64,000 bases of DNA, from positions 2,968,593-3,032,592 of the forward strand of contig NZ_CP019791.1 of NCBI RefSeq assembly GCF_002007645.1, read 5' to 3'. Position numbers and translations under genes: made by a program. Source of the stretch: Anaerohalosphaera lusitana (lineage in GTDB: Bacteria; Planctomycetota; Phycisphaerae; Sedimentisphaerales; Anaerohalosphaeraceae). Every line of letters starts with the position of its first letter. Position 1 is the stretch's first letter. The notes under the pieces were generated by a model. The model saw only the letters and a list, made by a program, of their open reading frames with translations. It was not told the origin of the DNA and did not search any database. Positions 17,153 to 25,793 of this stretch are shown piece by piece.

Positions 17153-20100
17153 ATGAGAACAACTTTTAAATGTAGAAACCTCTTCACTGTCAGCCTCATC
17201 CTGCTGATCGCCGCCCTCCTCGCGCCCGCATCCCTCGCCGCCGAAACCCACAAACCCGGCTACGCCATAATCACCACCGACTACATCGCCCAAAATTCCG
17301 CCGCCCTTCCCGACTTCCTCGCCCACAAATCCGCCCGCGGCTTCAACGTCATCCTCGCAACCCAATCCGACTTCGGCTCCGCCACCGGCCAGCCCGCCGC
17401 CGACAACATCCGCAACTTCCTCGCCGCAAACCACACCGCCCAAAACATCACCTACGTCCTCCTCCTCGGCAACCCGCACCCAACCTCCGGCACCATACCC
17501 ATGAAGCTCGTCCAAAGCTCAGTAGGCGACTCACCCTTCCCAACCGACACGTACTACGCCGACCTCGACGGCAACTGGCCCGAAAACGCCGACGGCAACT
17601 GGGAAGTCTACCCAGGCCGCATCCCCTACTACGGCGAATCCTCACAATGGTACAAACTCGCCGACGTCGACCACATACTCCGCAAATGCATCGCATACGA
17701 AAACGCAGCCGAAACCGAATGGCGAAACAACGCATTCTTCGTCATCCACAACTACGAAGCAGGCAACCGCCAAGGCATGGAGCACATCAAAAACGACTAC
17801 CTAATCCCCCGCGGCATGAAATACCGCCGCATCTACGACTCCCCCGGCGACGAACTCCCCCCCGCTGAACTATACGTCCCCGGCACCAAAACCGAAGAAG
17901 TCATCACCGCCCTCAACTCGAACAAATTCGGCCTCGCATGGCTCAGCGGACACTCCTCCAGCTACGGCCCCAACGGCCTCCTCACAAACACCGACGCCAT
18001 CGAAAAACTCGACGACGACCACCCCACCCTCTTCTGGTCCGTCGCATGCCAGTCCGGCAACCCATCATACGAACACAACTTCGGCGCCGCCCTCCTCCGA
18101 AACGGCGCAATAGGCTCCGTCGCCGCATCCGTCAGCGTCAACGGCGATCCCCGGCCCATGTTCAAAAACATCATCGAAAACCGCATGACCCAGGGCAAGG
18201 CATACTGGCAAGGCAAACCCGCCGACGCAACCGTCCTCCACGACACCATCGCAGGCTACAACTTCTACGGCGACCCCTCCATCCGCATCCAGACCGGCGA
18301 CTCCTACGAACCCTACGCCTTCATGGTCGAACCCACCGGCGCCTCCCACCACGTCCTCCAGCAGCTCGAAAACTTCACCGAAACCCAAACCTACACAATA
18401 ACCAACAACTCCCTCGCCCCCATCGACTACACCCTCTCCGCCGACTCCCCCTGGCTCTCCATCTCCAACACCACCGGCACCATCAACCCCGACAGCTCCG
18501 CAAACGCATACGTCACCATAACTGCCGACGCTGCCCAACTCCCCCCGGGCGACCACTCCACAGAACTCACCTTCACCAACACAACCACAGGCCAAACCGA
18601 AACCCGCCTCGTCACCCTCCGCGTCAAGCCCCGCATCCTCACCCTCCGCTACAGCCTCGACGAAACCGCCGGCACCACCGCCTCCGACGCCATCGCCGAC
18701 AACCACGCCTCCCTCCAAAACTTTACCTTCGACACCGCAGCAACCGCAGGTCATATCGACGGCGCCCTCACCTTCGACGGCCTCGACGACACACTCACCG
18801 TAAACCACCTCGACATCGACAACCCCGCCGTCACCATCACCGCCTGGCTCAAATCCGACGGCACACAAAACAACTCCGCCGCAATCATCTCCAACCGCAC
18901 CACCGCCGGCGCAGCCCTCCACTTCAAATACAACAACCAGCTCGCCTACACCTGGAACGGCACCAACGAATACTGGAACACCGGCCTAAACGTCCCCCCC
19001 GACACCTGGACATTCGTCGCCCTGACCATCGAACCGGGCCGAGCCGCCGTCTACATGTACGACGGCCAGATGCACTCCGCCGCCCGATACGCAAACCACG
19101 CCACCGAACCCTTCACCGGCACAACCTGCATCGGCTCCGACATCGGCCGTACAGGCACCTTCTTCGACGGCGTCCTCGACGACCTCCGCATCTACAACTA
19201 CGCACTCGACGCCTCCGCCATAGACGCCGTCCGTCGCGGCGGCCGCGCGACCAACCCAACCCCCGCCAACGCCGAACAGGGCTTCCCGCCCATCAAGCTC
19301 CGCTGGCTCCCCAGCCCCGTCGCAAGCTACTACCATATATACCTCGGCACCTCCCGCGACGCAGTCGAATCCGCCACCACCCTCTCCCCCGAATACATCG
19401 GCCGCACCTCCGTCACATACCGCTCCTTCGACTGGTACCCCGAAACACAATACTTCTGGCGCATAGACACCGTCACCCCCACCGGCACCCTCACCGGCGA
19501 CATCTGGCATTTCACCACCTCCAACGGCACCGGCGCCCTCACCCGCGAAATATGGACCGGTCTGCCCGGCTCATCCGTCGACGACCTCACAAGCTACATC
19601 CTCTACCCCAACATCCCCATCCGCAACGGCGCGGTCCGCACGTTCCAGGCCCCCTCAAACTACGCCGACTCCTACGGCCAGCGCATCCACGGCTACATAA
19701 TCCCGCCCCTAACGGGCCCATACACCTTCTACATCGCCGCCGACGACACTGCCCAGCTCCACCTCTCCACCGACCAGGACCCCGCAAACACCTCCCTCAT
19801 CGCGGAAGTGACCAGCCTGACCACCCCAGAAAACTTCGACGACGCCTTCGAACCCGCCCAGACCTCCGACCCGATCCACCTCACCGCAGGCCGACGCTAC
19901 TACATCTCCGCCCTGCACAAAGAAGACACACAGGCCGACCACCTCTCCGTCGCCTGGAAACACCCCGACATCCCCCGACAGATCATCCCCGCCGAACACA
20001 TCATGCCCTACCTCCCCGGCTTCAACGCTGCCCCATACTTCACCGCTGACCCCATAACCGCCGCACCCGCAACCGAGGCCCAGCCCTACACCGCCTCCAT

Positions 20101-20467
20101 CGCAGACACCGCAGCCGACGACCTCGGCCCCGACAACCTAACCTTCACCAAAGCCTCGGGCCCCGCCTGGCTCACCGTCTCACCCGCCGGCGAACTCACC
20201 GGCACACCCGCCGACGCCGACACACAAACAAACCCCAACACATTCACCATCGGCGTAACCGACTCAATAGGCGACTACGACGAAACCACCCTGCACATAG
20301 ACGTCGCCCAAAAATACACCGGCGAAAAAGGCATCCCCGACCTCACCCTCTTCGCAGACGCCTGGCTTTCAAACCCCGCACAACCCCCAGCCGACCTCAA
20401 CAACGACAACAAAGTAAACCTCCACGACCTCACCATCCTGACCCAAAACTGGCTAAAAACCCCCTGA
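17153..20467 (+). CDS. Secreted multi-domain C25-type (gingipain-like) peptidase with LamG, PA14-like and dockerin-like modules
   Basis: The protein has 1,104 residues with a signal peptide ending near AAETHKPG (residue 30). The region at about 30-380 resembles peptidase C25, with candidate catalytic His267 (LAWLSGHSSS) and Cys299 (FWSVACQSGN). Next come a BACON/Ig-like module (about 385-495), a LamG / concanavalin-like domain (about 500-690), a fibronectin-like segment (about 700-790), a PA14-like domain (about 795-950) and a cadherin-like Ig module (about 960-1055). The C-terminus, ADLNNDNKVNLHDLTILTQ, is a dockerin-like calcium loop often found at the ends of planctomycete secreted proteins. 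It probably degrades or binds extracellular protein or glycoprotein. The coding strand is extremely C-rich. Confidence 0.8.
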   Translation: MRTTFKCRNLFTVSLILLIAALLAPASLAAETHKPGYAIITTDYIAQNSAALPDFLAHKSARGFNVILATQSDFGSATGQPAADNIRNFLAANHTAQNITYVLLLGNPHPTSGTIPMKLVQSSVGDSPFPTDTYYADLDGNWPENADGNWEVYPGRIPYYGESSQWYKLADVDHILRKCIAYENAAETEWRNNAFFVIHNYEAGNRQGMEHIKNDYLIPRGMKYRRIYDSPGDELPPAELYVPGTKTEEVITALNSNKFGLAWLSGHSSSYGPNGLLTNTDAIEKLDDDHPTLFWSVACQSGNPSYEHNFGAALLRNGAIGSVAASVSVNGDPRPMFKNIIENRMTQGKAYWQGKPADATVLHDTIAGYNFYGDPSIRIQTGDSYEPYAFMVEPTGASHHVLQQLENFTETQTYTITNNSLAPIDYTLSADSPWLSISNTTGTINPDSSANAYVTITADAAQLPPGDHSTELTFTNTTTGQTETRLVTLRVKPRILTLRYSLDETAGTTASDAIADNHASLQNFTFDTAATAGHIDGALTFDGLDDTLTVNHLDIDNPAVTITAWLKSDGTQNNSAAIISNRTTAGAALHFKYNNQLAYTWNGTNEYWNTGLNVPPDTWTFVALTIEPGRAAVYMYDGQMHSAARYANHATEPFTGTTCIGSDIGRTGTFFDGVLDDLRIYNYALDASAIDAVRRGGRATNPTPANAEQGFPPIKLRWLPSPVASYYHIYLGTSRDAVESATTLSPEYIGRTSVTYRSFDWYPETQYFWRIDTVTPTGTLTGDIWHFTTSNGTGALTREIWTGLPGSSVDDLTSYILYPNIPIRNGAVRTFQAPSNYADSYGQRIHGYIIPPLTGPYTFYIAADDTAQLHLSTDQDPANTSLIAEVTSLTTPENFDDAFEPAQTSDPIHLTAGRRYYISALHKEDTQADHLSVAWKHPDIPRQIIPAEHIMPYLPGFNAAPYFTADPITAAPATEAQPYTASIADTAADDLGPDNLTFTKASGPAWLTVSPAGELTGTPADADTQTNPNTFTIGVTDSIGDYDETTLHIDVAQKYTGEKGIPDLTLFADAWLSNPAQPPADLNNDNKVNLHDLTILTQNWLKTP

Positions 20468-20492
20468 CCCACAACGCGCATCCCGCCCCCGA

Positions 20493-20522
20493 TGTCATCC
20501 GCCTCAGACGGTCCAAAAGAAC
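20493..20522 (+). repeat. Hairpin repeat, degenerate GTCAT..AGAAC unit
   Basis: GTCATCCGCCTCAGACGGTC followed by CAAAAGAAC is related to the units at 12826-12920. It stands 25 bp after the peptidase stop codon. Confidence 0.45.
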
Positions 20523-20540
20523 ACAAGGCCCGTACAAATT

Positions 20541-20610
20541 TGTCATTGCGAGGAGCGGAGCGACGTGGCAACCTCAAACACCACAAATAAGCCTGCTAAC
20601 CCAAAACATG
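20541..20610 (+). repeat. 'SLRGAKRRGN'-type repeat, copy 4
   Basis: TGTCATTGCGAGGAGCGGAG, then CGACGTGGCAACCTCAAACA and a diverged second half (AAGCCTGCTAACCCAAAACA). Confidence 0.7.
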
Positions 20611-20630
20611 TAACAGCCCTGCTCCATAAT

Positions 20631-20720
20631 CACCAGCCGCATAATTTCATAGCCCGCCGAGAATGGACCCAACGGAAAGTTCGTCGGAGGCGTGGCTGTT
20701 AAATTCTGCCCCGGCCCAAC
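20631..20720 (+). repeat. 360-bp repeat, fragment F
   Basis: The fragment runs from CACCAGCCGCATAATTTCAT to AAATTCTGCCCCGGCCC. The protein-like frame continues open past the repeat end. From 20721 to 21087 I see no gene, only unique C-rich sequence and the string TTTGCGCAGCAAAAGTGACA near 21009, also present near 13780. Confidence 0.65.
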
Positions 20721-21087
20721 TGCCATCACCGTCACCAGGCAATCTCAACAAAAACAGCCACCCAGTCGGGCACATCACTATACGCAGCCGAGAAATTCTC
20801 GGGCGGACCACTCCCCCCGGCAAAACCGGGTTTCAATGGCCGTCCACGGCACTGGACGTTCGCGTCAAACGCCGCCGAGCAATGCACCCTCAAACCGTCA
20901 ACGCCCGGCCGAATGGCTGAAACATTATCGAACATACGACTACCGCATTCAACCCAAAAACATAACGAGCAAAAAACGCAAAAGAGTTAGTCCAGTGAAG
21001 CCATTGCATTTGCGCAGCAAAAGTGACACCTTTAATAAAGTGGCACTTTTCGCCGCAAACAAACCGTCGACTCGGCAAATAAAAAGG

Positions 21088-21115
21088 TTGTTCCCCTCCA
21101 TCAATCCCTTATAAT
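21088..21115 (+). promoter_or_regulatory. Sigma-70-type promoter in front of orphan Rhs cassette 2
   Basis: TTGTTC (21088-21093) and TATAAT (21110-21115) are 16 bp apart. The block, including AAAAGGTTGTTCCCC and AGCTCTTTACAAAATCCATA downstream, is the same as at cassette 1 (1299-1327), so promoter and leader belong to the repeated unit. Confidence 0.6.
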
Positions 21116-21215
21116 CCAGCAAGCTCTTTACAAAATCCATAATATCCGCCCAAACTCCACAGACCGCCACACAATCACAACCCGCTACTACTACAACGAC
21201 AACTGGCAGGTCCTC

Positions 21216-22439
21216 ATGGAGTACACCGTCGACTCCGGCACAGAAAGCGAATCGGCAAGCTGCATCTACGGCAACTACGTCGACGAGGCCCTGCTGATGG
21301 CCGATGCGAACGGCGACCGGACACACGCCTACATCCACAACAACCTTTACAGCCCCGTCGCAATGATCGACTGGACCGACGGCACCATCGCCGAACGCTG
21401 CGAATACAGCGTCTACGGCACCGCAACCGTCCGCCTGCCCGGCCCCGACGGCTCATACTACACCGCCGACGACATCACCCAGGACGCCCCGAAAACCGCA
21501 AATCCGTACTTGTACACAGGCCGACGCCTTGATATACTCGAAGGCGGCTCTTTGAAATTACAATACTCCCGCCACCGCTACTACGACCCCCAAACCGGCA
21601 GATTTCTGCAGAAGGATCCGCTGGGAATTGCACCTTTTGGATTGATTTTAGGTAATTCATTCGATCCTGTAGGGCAGTATGATGGCGGATTGCTCGCCTA
21701 CTCTTATGGGAGGTTAATCCCCACTATCGCAGTGGATTTTTTGGGCCTGAAAGACTATGCAATAGGCAATGGGCCTAGACCAGATATTAACTGGGATGAT
21801 AATTATGAGTATGATGCAAGTGCAAAACCCACGCTGAAAGATTATTTATACTGGTTTATATTTCGCGAATTACTAAAGACACTTGAAGCTACAGGTTTCA
21901 TGCCTGATGCTGCCAGGGCTTATAGGCATTACAGAGGTGCATCTGGTGATGACCTTCATGTTAAATACAACAAAGCTATCAAAGAAGATGCGAAAATTAG
22001 GCGGTCTTTCGAATCAGAAATTGCTGGTGCACAAGCAGATATAGAACGGCTCCACGATGGCGAAACAAAAGAGTTCTGGGTCTACTCTCAAGAAGAACGT
22101 GGAACTGGCCATCCTGAAACTCAAAATTGGCAAAAGGCATTAGGCGGACACTGCATATGGGGGGAAGGTCCTGTAAAGTATGATTCAGCTACTTGCGAGT
22201 ATAGCTTTCATATTTCTATCGAAATGGAAGACTGGTATAATTTTAACCCCGCACAGAATGATATAGCTACTGGCCTGCCAGATGAGATCAATGGCCGGTT
22301 TCAACGATTAGGTTGGGCAAAAGCTTTCTTTTCTCGAGGCAAAGTTGAGCGAACAGTGAAATGGAAACGTGGAAAGGCATCGACAACCACAGAAATTGAC
22401 GGGGAACCTAGGAGGCGTAGCAGAAGAAGATTTCGATAA
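21216..22439 (+). CDS. Orphan Rhs core fragment with a different C-terminal toxin domain
   Basis: The frame has 407 codons from ATG 21216. Residues 1-140 are nearly identical to the core of cassette 1, including TGRRLDIL and SRHRYYDPQTGRFLQKDPLG. The hypervariable tip starts after DFLGL (174-178) and is AT-richer. It has a long charged helix region and then WGEGPVKYD, a strand-rich EDWYNFN segment, and DEINGRFQRLGWAKAFFSRG near the end. Such an ending is seen in several polymorphic toxin tips, but I cannot name the family or active site. A lipoprotein gene follows after 33 nt. The core is truncated at the same 5' point as cassette 1. Confidence 0.7.
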   Translation: MEYTVDSGTESESASCIYGNYVDEALLMADANGDRTHAYIHNNLYSPVAMIDWTDGTIAERCEYSVYGTATVRLPGPDGSYYTADDITQDAPKTANPYLYTGRRLDILEGGSLKLQYSRHRYYDPQTGRFLQKDPLGIAPFGLILGNSFDPVGQYDGGLLAYSYGRLIPTIAVDFLGLKDYAIGNGPRPDINWDDNYEYDASAKPTLKDYLYWFIFRELLKTLEATGFMPDAARAYRHYRGASGDDLHVKYNKAIKEDAKIRRSFESEIAGAQADIERLHDGETKEFWVYSQEERGTGHPETQNWQKALGGHCIWGEGPVKYDSATCEYSFHISIEMEDWYNFNPAQNDIATGLPDEINGRFQRLGWAKAFFSRGKVERTVKWKRGKASTTTEIDGEPRRRSRRRFR

Positions 22440-22472
22440 AAGCATAAATTATAATATCTTAACAGGTGGTAT

Positions 22473-22970
22473 ATGACACGTTACAAACACAAGATACTAG
22501 GATTTTTATTTGCGGCCGCAATTTGTAGCACTTTTATTGGTTGCAAAGAAACGTCAACTCGGCAGAGCACGTCAACTTCAGAGTTGCTAAAAGGTCTCGC
22601 AAATCTAAAAGGTTATGCGCTAATTAACTGTAAATTTACTATTGAATCAGAACGCAAACGCGATATTTTACCAGCCCCATCTGATTTTAAGGTGATAATT
22701 CGAGGCTATGCAGACCTTAGCCAGGCTGGCATGCTGTCCTTAAAAAATGATTATTCATTTGAACCTATAGATCGAAACATGTTGCCAGTAAAATTGAACG
22801 AAATAGTGCCGCCTGGCAAACTTCTATATAGCAAAGAGTTTAACAATACATTCTCATCCAATAAGCCGATGTATTATAATGGATTTGTTGTCATACGTCA
22901 GAATGATGAAAAAAATAGAGTTTATTTTCTGACCACTGATTTAGATCATGATTTAAAAATGTCAAAATAA
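22473..22970 (+). CDS. Putative lipoprotein immunity protein for Rhs tip 2
   Basis: The protein has 165 residues. A signal peptide ends in a lipobox (FIGC, Cys24), so the mature part would be lipid-anchored outside the cytoplasm. The start is set by ACAGGTGGTAT, much like the CAGGTGATAT ahead of immunity gene 1. There is no recognisable domain. Its place directly behind a toxin tip and its export suggest the toxin acts in the periplasm. Base composition is AT-rich like the tip and unlike the flanking genes. Confidence 0.6.
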   Translation: MTRYKHKILGFLFAAAICSTFIGCKETSTRQSTSTSELLKGLANLKGYALINCKFTIESERKRDILPAPSDFKVIIRGYADLSQAGMLSLKNDYSFEPIDRNMLPVKLNEIVPPGKLLYSKEFNNTFSSNKPMYYNGFVVIRQNDEKNRVYFLTTDLDHDLKMSK

Positions 22971-23011
22971 TTAAGAAACTGATATGGAACGGAATAAATA
23001 AAAAGGGTCAA

Positions 23012-23315
23012 ATAAATAAAAAGGGTCAGACACCTTTAATATGCTCATAAGTGCTTTATTAACAAGGACTTATCTGTCTCGCACACCTTAACCCACGTCA
23101 GCGGCCCCATGGTTGAAACCCACCTGCACACCACAAACTGTCAAGCCCAAAACAAAAGATCATACCAAACTTCAGCCAACCAAATCAACGTCCAAACACA
23201 TCCGACCATTCACCGCACCCACTAGCCGCATAATATTAACAAAAAAAGTTCGCCGAGAATGGACCCAGCGGAAAGTACGTCGTGGCGCGGCTGTTAAATT
23301 TTGCGGCAGCCCAAA
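23012..23315 (+). repeat. 360-bp repeat, copy B
   Basis: The copy starts with a doubled REP segment (AAAAAGGGTC at about 23000, then AAAAAGGGTCAGACACCTTT). It matches copy A through CGGCCCCATGGTTGAAACCC, CCGCATAATATTAAC and CCGAGAATGGACCC. A small deletion (GTCGTGGCG in place of GTCGGAGGCG) destroys the protein-like frame. It begins about 40 bp after immunity gene 2, the same relative place copy A has in cassette 1. Confidence 0.7.
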
Positions 23316-23354
23316 CCTACATTTACCCAAATAGAGATAATTATGCATCCATTG

Positions 23355-23388
23355 TGTCATCCCAAACTTGATTTGGGATCCAGAGAAC
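23355..23388 (+). repeat. Hairpin repeat, GTCATCCCAAACTTG..TTGGGATCCAGAGAAC
   Basis: A perfect CCCAAACTTGATTTGGG hairpin with the same flanks as the 12826-12920 units. It is the best-conserved member here. Confidence 0.6.
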
Positions 23389-23594
23389 ATCACGGGTCCG
23401 CATGCACGCCCAAAAACACCCTGACGGTGCAAATACAAAGCAACGCCCAGAGCCCCTCCCGCACTACTCGAACACACCAAAAACTAAAAAAGAAAAAGAC
23501 ATACACCGACTCCAGATACTTCATAGCAAAAACATCAAACCCCCACCCCGTATTGATCATGATTATCATTATTGATAAAGCACCCCTCCAGCCC

Positions 23595-23630
23595 TTTCTT
23601 CGTGCTCCTTCGTGCCCTTCTTGGTGAAAA
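23595..23630 (+). repeat. CTTCGTGCTCCTTCGTGCCC-type repeat
   Basis: TTCTTCGTGCTCCTTCGTGC followed by CCTTCTTGGTGAAA matches the widespread intergenic element whose spurious minus-strand translation reads FHQEGHEGARR. Only one copy is in the window. Confidence 0.5.
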
Positions 23631-23639
23631 CTTTCCCTC

Positions 23640-24030
23640 TCCAATCTCCCACTTGACAGGTAGGAAACAGCCTGTCGCTTTTCACCCACTTTTACCCCAT
23701 TTTCACCCCACCTATATACCACTTTTGCTCGTTTTTACCCTACTTTTGCCCCCTCAAAATCGCCCGAAATCAGCCGATTTGACCCAAAGTCTTACCTTAC
23801 TAAGTGTCCACCCCTGTAATTCACCCCATATCCAAAGGAGAAAAACACCCATTTTCCCACCCTATAATCACCCACGGATTTTCAAAACTGGCCCATTTAA
23901 ACATCCCCCGCTGGTTACATTCACCCATATCTCCTCACCATGCACCAGACCCCCAAAAAACGGCATCACAAAACGGTCACAACCCCATTAACCGGCCCTG
24001 TGCACCTACATAATTCACCAATAGATAGAC
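23640..24030. other. Gene-free, extremely C-over-G tract with short degenerate repeats
   Basis: The plus strand has almost no G: 23701-23760 contains 22 C and 3 G by hand count. Five degenerate units of the form CCACTTTTACCCC, CCATTTTCACCCC, ACTTTTGCTC, TTTTTACCC and CTACTTTTGCCCC lie at 23684-23752, and similar CACCC-rich words continue to 23950. No open frame here looks like a gene. It lies between Rhs cassette 2 and the amidase gene, about 2 kb left of the skew switch. Confidence 0.5.
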
Positions 24031-24176
24031 TGATAAAATGATAGAATTGAACCGCAGGACAGCCCCAACCCCCCTCTTCAACAACAAAAAACGCACCTGC
24101 AGTGACGCAAAACAGCTAAAAAGCAAATATCACAAAATGCGCACCAACCCACTTTATCGCCCGGAAATCCTACCCG

Positions 24177-24860
24177 CTATTTCGCAGCCAGCATATTCTG
24201 GAATGTGCGCCACGGAAAGTGTCTGCCCGGACAATCCGTCGCCTTCACCAGCCTCGGCGTATCACGATGACCAAATACATTGCTGTCCGAAATACCGTAC
24301 CGCCGCTGCAGAAAATCTGTAAGTTTCGCAAGCGATCTGAGCTGATTGCTCGTGGGCCTCGAATCGTTAAAATTACCCACCAGACACACGCCGATAGCAT
24401 CCCGGTTCGCCCAGTTATTCGCCGCCTTGGCATGCGCCCCGGTCACCTGTGTCCGCCAGCGGTAAGTGACCTCTACCTCGCCGTCACCGCTGCCGCTGCC
24501 GTTGCCGATCACAAAGTCATACCCGATGCCGTCCCAGCCGAGCTGATACTTGTGCCACTGATGAAAAACCGACGCACATCCGGTCCCCGTCGCGGAGTGA
24601 TGAACAATGACCGCACGCCACTTCTTTTCCTTGTCCTTCTCCGGATACCAGTTGCTTGGATACGCCCGCCTTCGCGAGTATTTCGGAGTTGGCTCGACCG
24701 GCTCAGCCTCATGCGTCCTAAGCTTGGGCCTGCTGTAATCGGCCCGGCCGACTATCACCGGCTGCGCCATCTGCTCTTCACCGCAACCCCCTGCTATCGC
24801 TGTAAATACAACTCCTGCCGAAGCAGTGCCAATCCTTTTCAAAAACGCTCTTCTGTCCAT
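24177..24860 (-). CDS. N-acetylmuramoyl-L-alanine amidase (PGRP fold), lipoprotein
   Basis: The protein has 227 residues from the ATG at 24860, with GGGAAGGG in front; the upstream in-frame ATG at 24890 has no such site. RRAFLKRIG plus a hydrophobic stretch ends in AIAGGC, giving a combined Tat-like and lipoprotein-type signal with Cys26. The amidase_2/PGRP zinc ligands are visible: the first His in AVIVHHSATG, then FGHRDTP and the Cys in TDCPG. It cleaves the amide between MurNAc and the stem peptide in the envelope. It is the last of three minus-strand genes with the HATPase and STAS genes. Confidence 0.88.
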   Translation of the reverse strand: MDRRAFLKRIGTASAGVVFTAIAGGCGEEQMAQPVIVGRADYSRPKLRTHEAEPVEPTPKYSRRRAYPSNWYPEKDKEKKWRAVIVHHSATGTGCASVFHQWHKYQLGWDGIGYDFVIGNGSGSGDGEVEVTYRWRTQVTGAHAKAANNWANRDAIGVCLVGNFNDSRPTSNQLRSLAKLTDFLQRRYGISDSNVFGHRDTPRLVKATDCPGRHFPWRTFQNMLAAK

Positions 24861-24908
24861 ATACCCTTCCCGACGGCTGGGCCCGTCCATGCAAAATAAT
24901 ACCTTCCT

Positions 24909-25337
24909 CTATTCTTCCTTGCCCTTCCGGTGTTTCTCCATGTGCACACAATTGCCCCAGTTGTTGAACTCGACTACATCCATGTATGCTCTCATCAGCA
25001 AAACCCCCCTGCCGGAGGGCTTTTCAAGATTCTCGTCACACCGCGGATCCGGCACCTCATCGGGCTTGAAACCCCTGCCGCAATCGCAGATATCTATCTC
25101 AAATTTCTCACGCCCGATCGACCACTCGATCGTCACTTCCTTATCCGGGTCCATCCCGTTTCCATGCTCGGCAGCATTGACCACCGCCTCTTCCAGAGCC
25201 AGGTGTATCGCGAACACCTCTTCCTCGGTAAAATTACCGTCTTTGACCTCGCCGATCAGCCGTCGGCAGGCCGACCGCACACCATCGTTGGTGCTCGGTA
25301 TGACCATCTTCTTGCGTTCGGCTGAATGAGGCTCCAT
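24909..25337 (-). CDS. RsbW/SpoIIAB-like anti-sigma-type ATP-binding protein
   Basis: The protein has 142 residues. It has the HATPase_c_2 boxes of serine-kinase anti-sigma factors: the N-box ALEEAVVNAAEHGN (Asn54), the G1 box DICDCGRGF (Asp85) and the G2 region SGRGVLLMRAYMD. It should bind ATP, phosphorylate a STAS partner on Ser and/or sequester a target. The STAS gene is 99 bp upstream in the same direction, making an RsbV/RsbW-like partner-switch pair. No sigma factor gene is in the window. Confidence 0.88.
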   Translation of the reverse strand: MEPHSAERKKMVIPSTNDGVRSACRRLIGEVKDGNFTEEEVFAIHLALEEAVVNAAEHGNGMDPDKEVTIEWSIGREKFEIDICDCGRGFKPDEVPDPRCDENLEKPSGRGVLLMRAYMDVVEFNNWGNCVHMEKHRKGKEE

Positions 25338-25436
25338 AACTAGATATCGTCCTGTAAAGGAATGAACTGAAAAATCGGTGCGCGATTTTCAAAAATCTAT
25401 GAAAATATCCCATCTAAGTATCTGCAGCAAATGCAC

Positions 25437-25793
25437 TTAGAACGAAGAAACAGCCTCGTCCCTGCTGTCATATATCTCAAAAACCTTATCCAGCCGGGTG
25501 ATCTTGAAAATCTCGTAGATCTTCTGGTCGATACAGCAAAGGTGCATCTTGCCCTGGTTTTCGTAAACCTTTTTGCTCAAACGAATTAGCAATCCCAGAA
25601 CCGCACTGCTGAGAAATTTCACATTCTCGAAACTGATCACCAGCTCCACCCCTGTGCCGTCCTCGACCAGCGGCAGTATAGAGTCTTCCAGGGCCTGTAT
25701 GTCGGGCTCTTCCAACAACTTCTCATCAGTCGGCACCACAAGAACCACATCACCAACGTACTGAACAGCAATTTTCGGGCTTGATTGTTCCAT
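25437..25793 (-). CDS. STAS-domain anti-anti-sigma factor (RsbV/SpoIIAA-like)
   Basis: The protein has 118 residues from the ATG at 25793 behind GGAGTGC; the frame is open for 19 more codons upstream. It is a single STAS domain with the phosphorylatable serine region FENVKFLSSAVLGLLIRL (Ser62/Ser63) and the preceding VVLVVPTDEKLLEEP strand. It is the expected partner of the HATPase downstream. It is the first leftward gene beside the AT-rich skew-switch region. Confidence 0.88.
   Translation of the reverse strand: MEQSSPKIAVQYVGDVVLVVPTDEKLLEEPDIQALEDSILPLVEDGTGVELVISFENVKFLSSAVLGLLIRLSKKVYENQGKMHLCCIDQKIYEIFKITRLDKVFEIYDSRDEAVSSF

Noticed and set aside
17938-20049. A 703-codon plus-strand frame overlapping the secreted peptidase
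   Set aside because: It is made almost entirely of R, P, H and L in the +1 frame of a very C-rich gene. It is a composition shadow of the 1,104-residue protein.
23390-23722. A 110-codon minus-strand frame with FHQEGHEGARRKG
   Set aside because: This peptide is the known spurious translation of the CTTCGTG repeat; no ribosome binding site and no conserved remainder.
23684-23752. A CRISPR array or iteron set in the C-rich tract
   Set aside because: The units are short, degenerate and irregularly spaced; neither the length nor the regularity of CRISPR repeats is present, and no rep gene is nearby.
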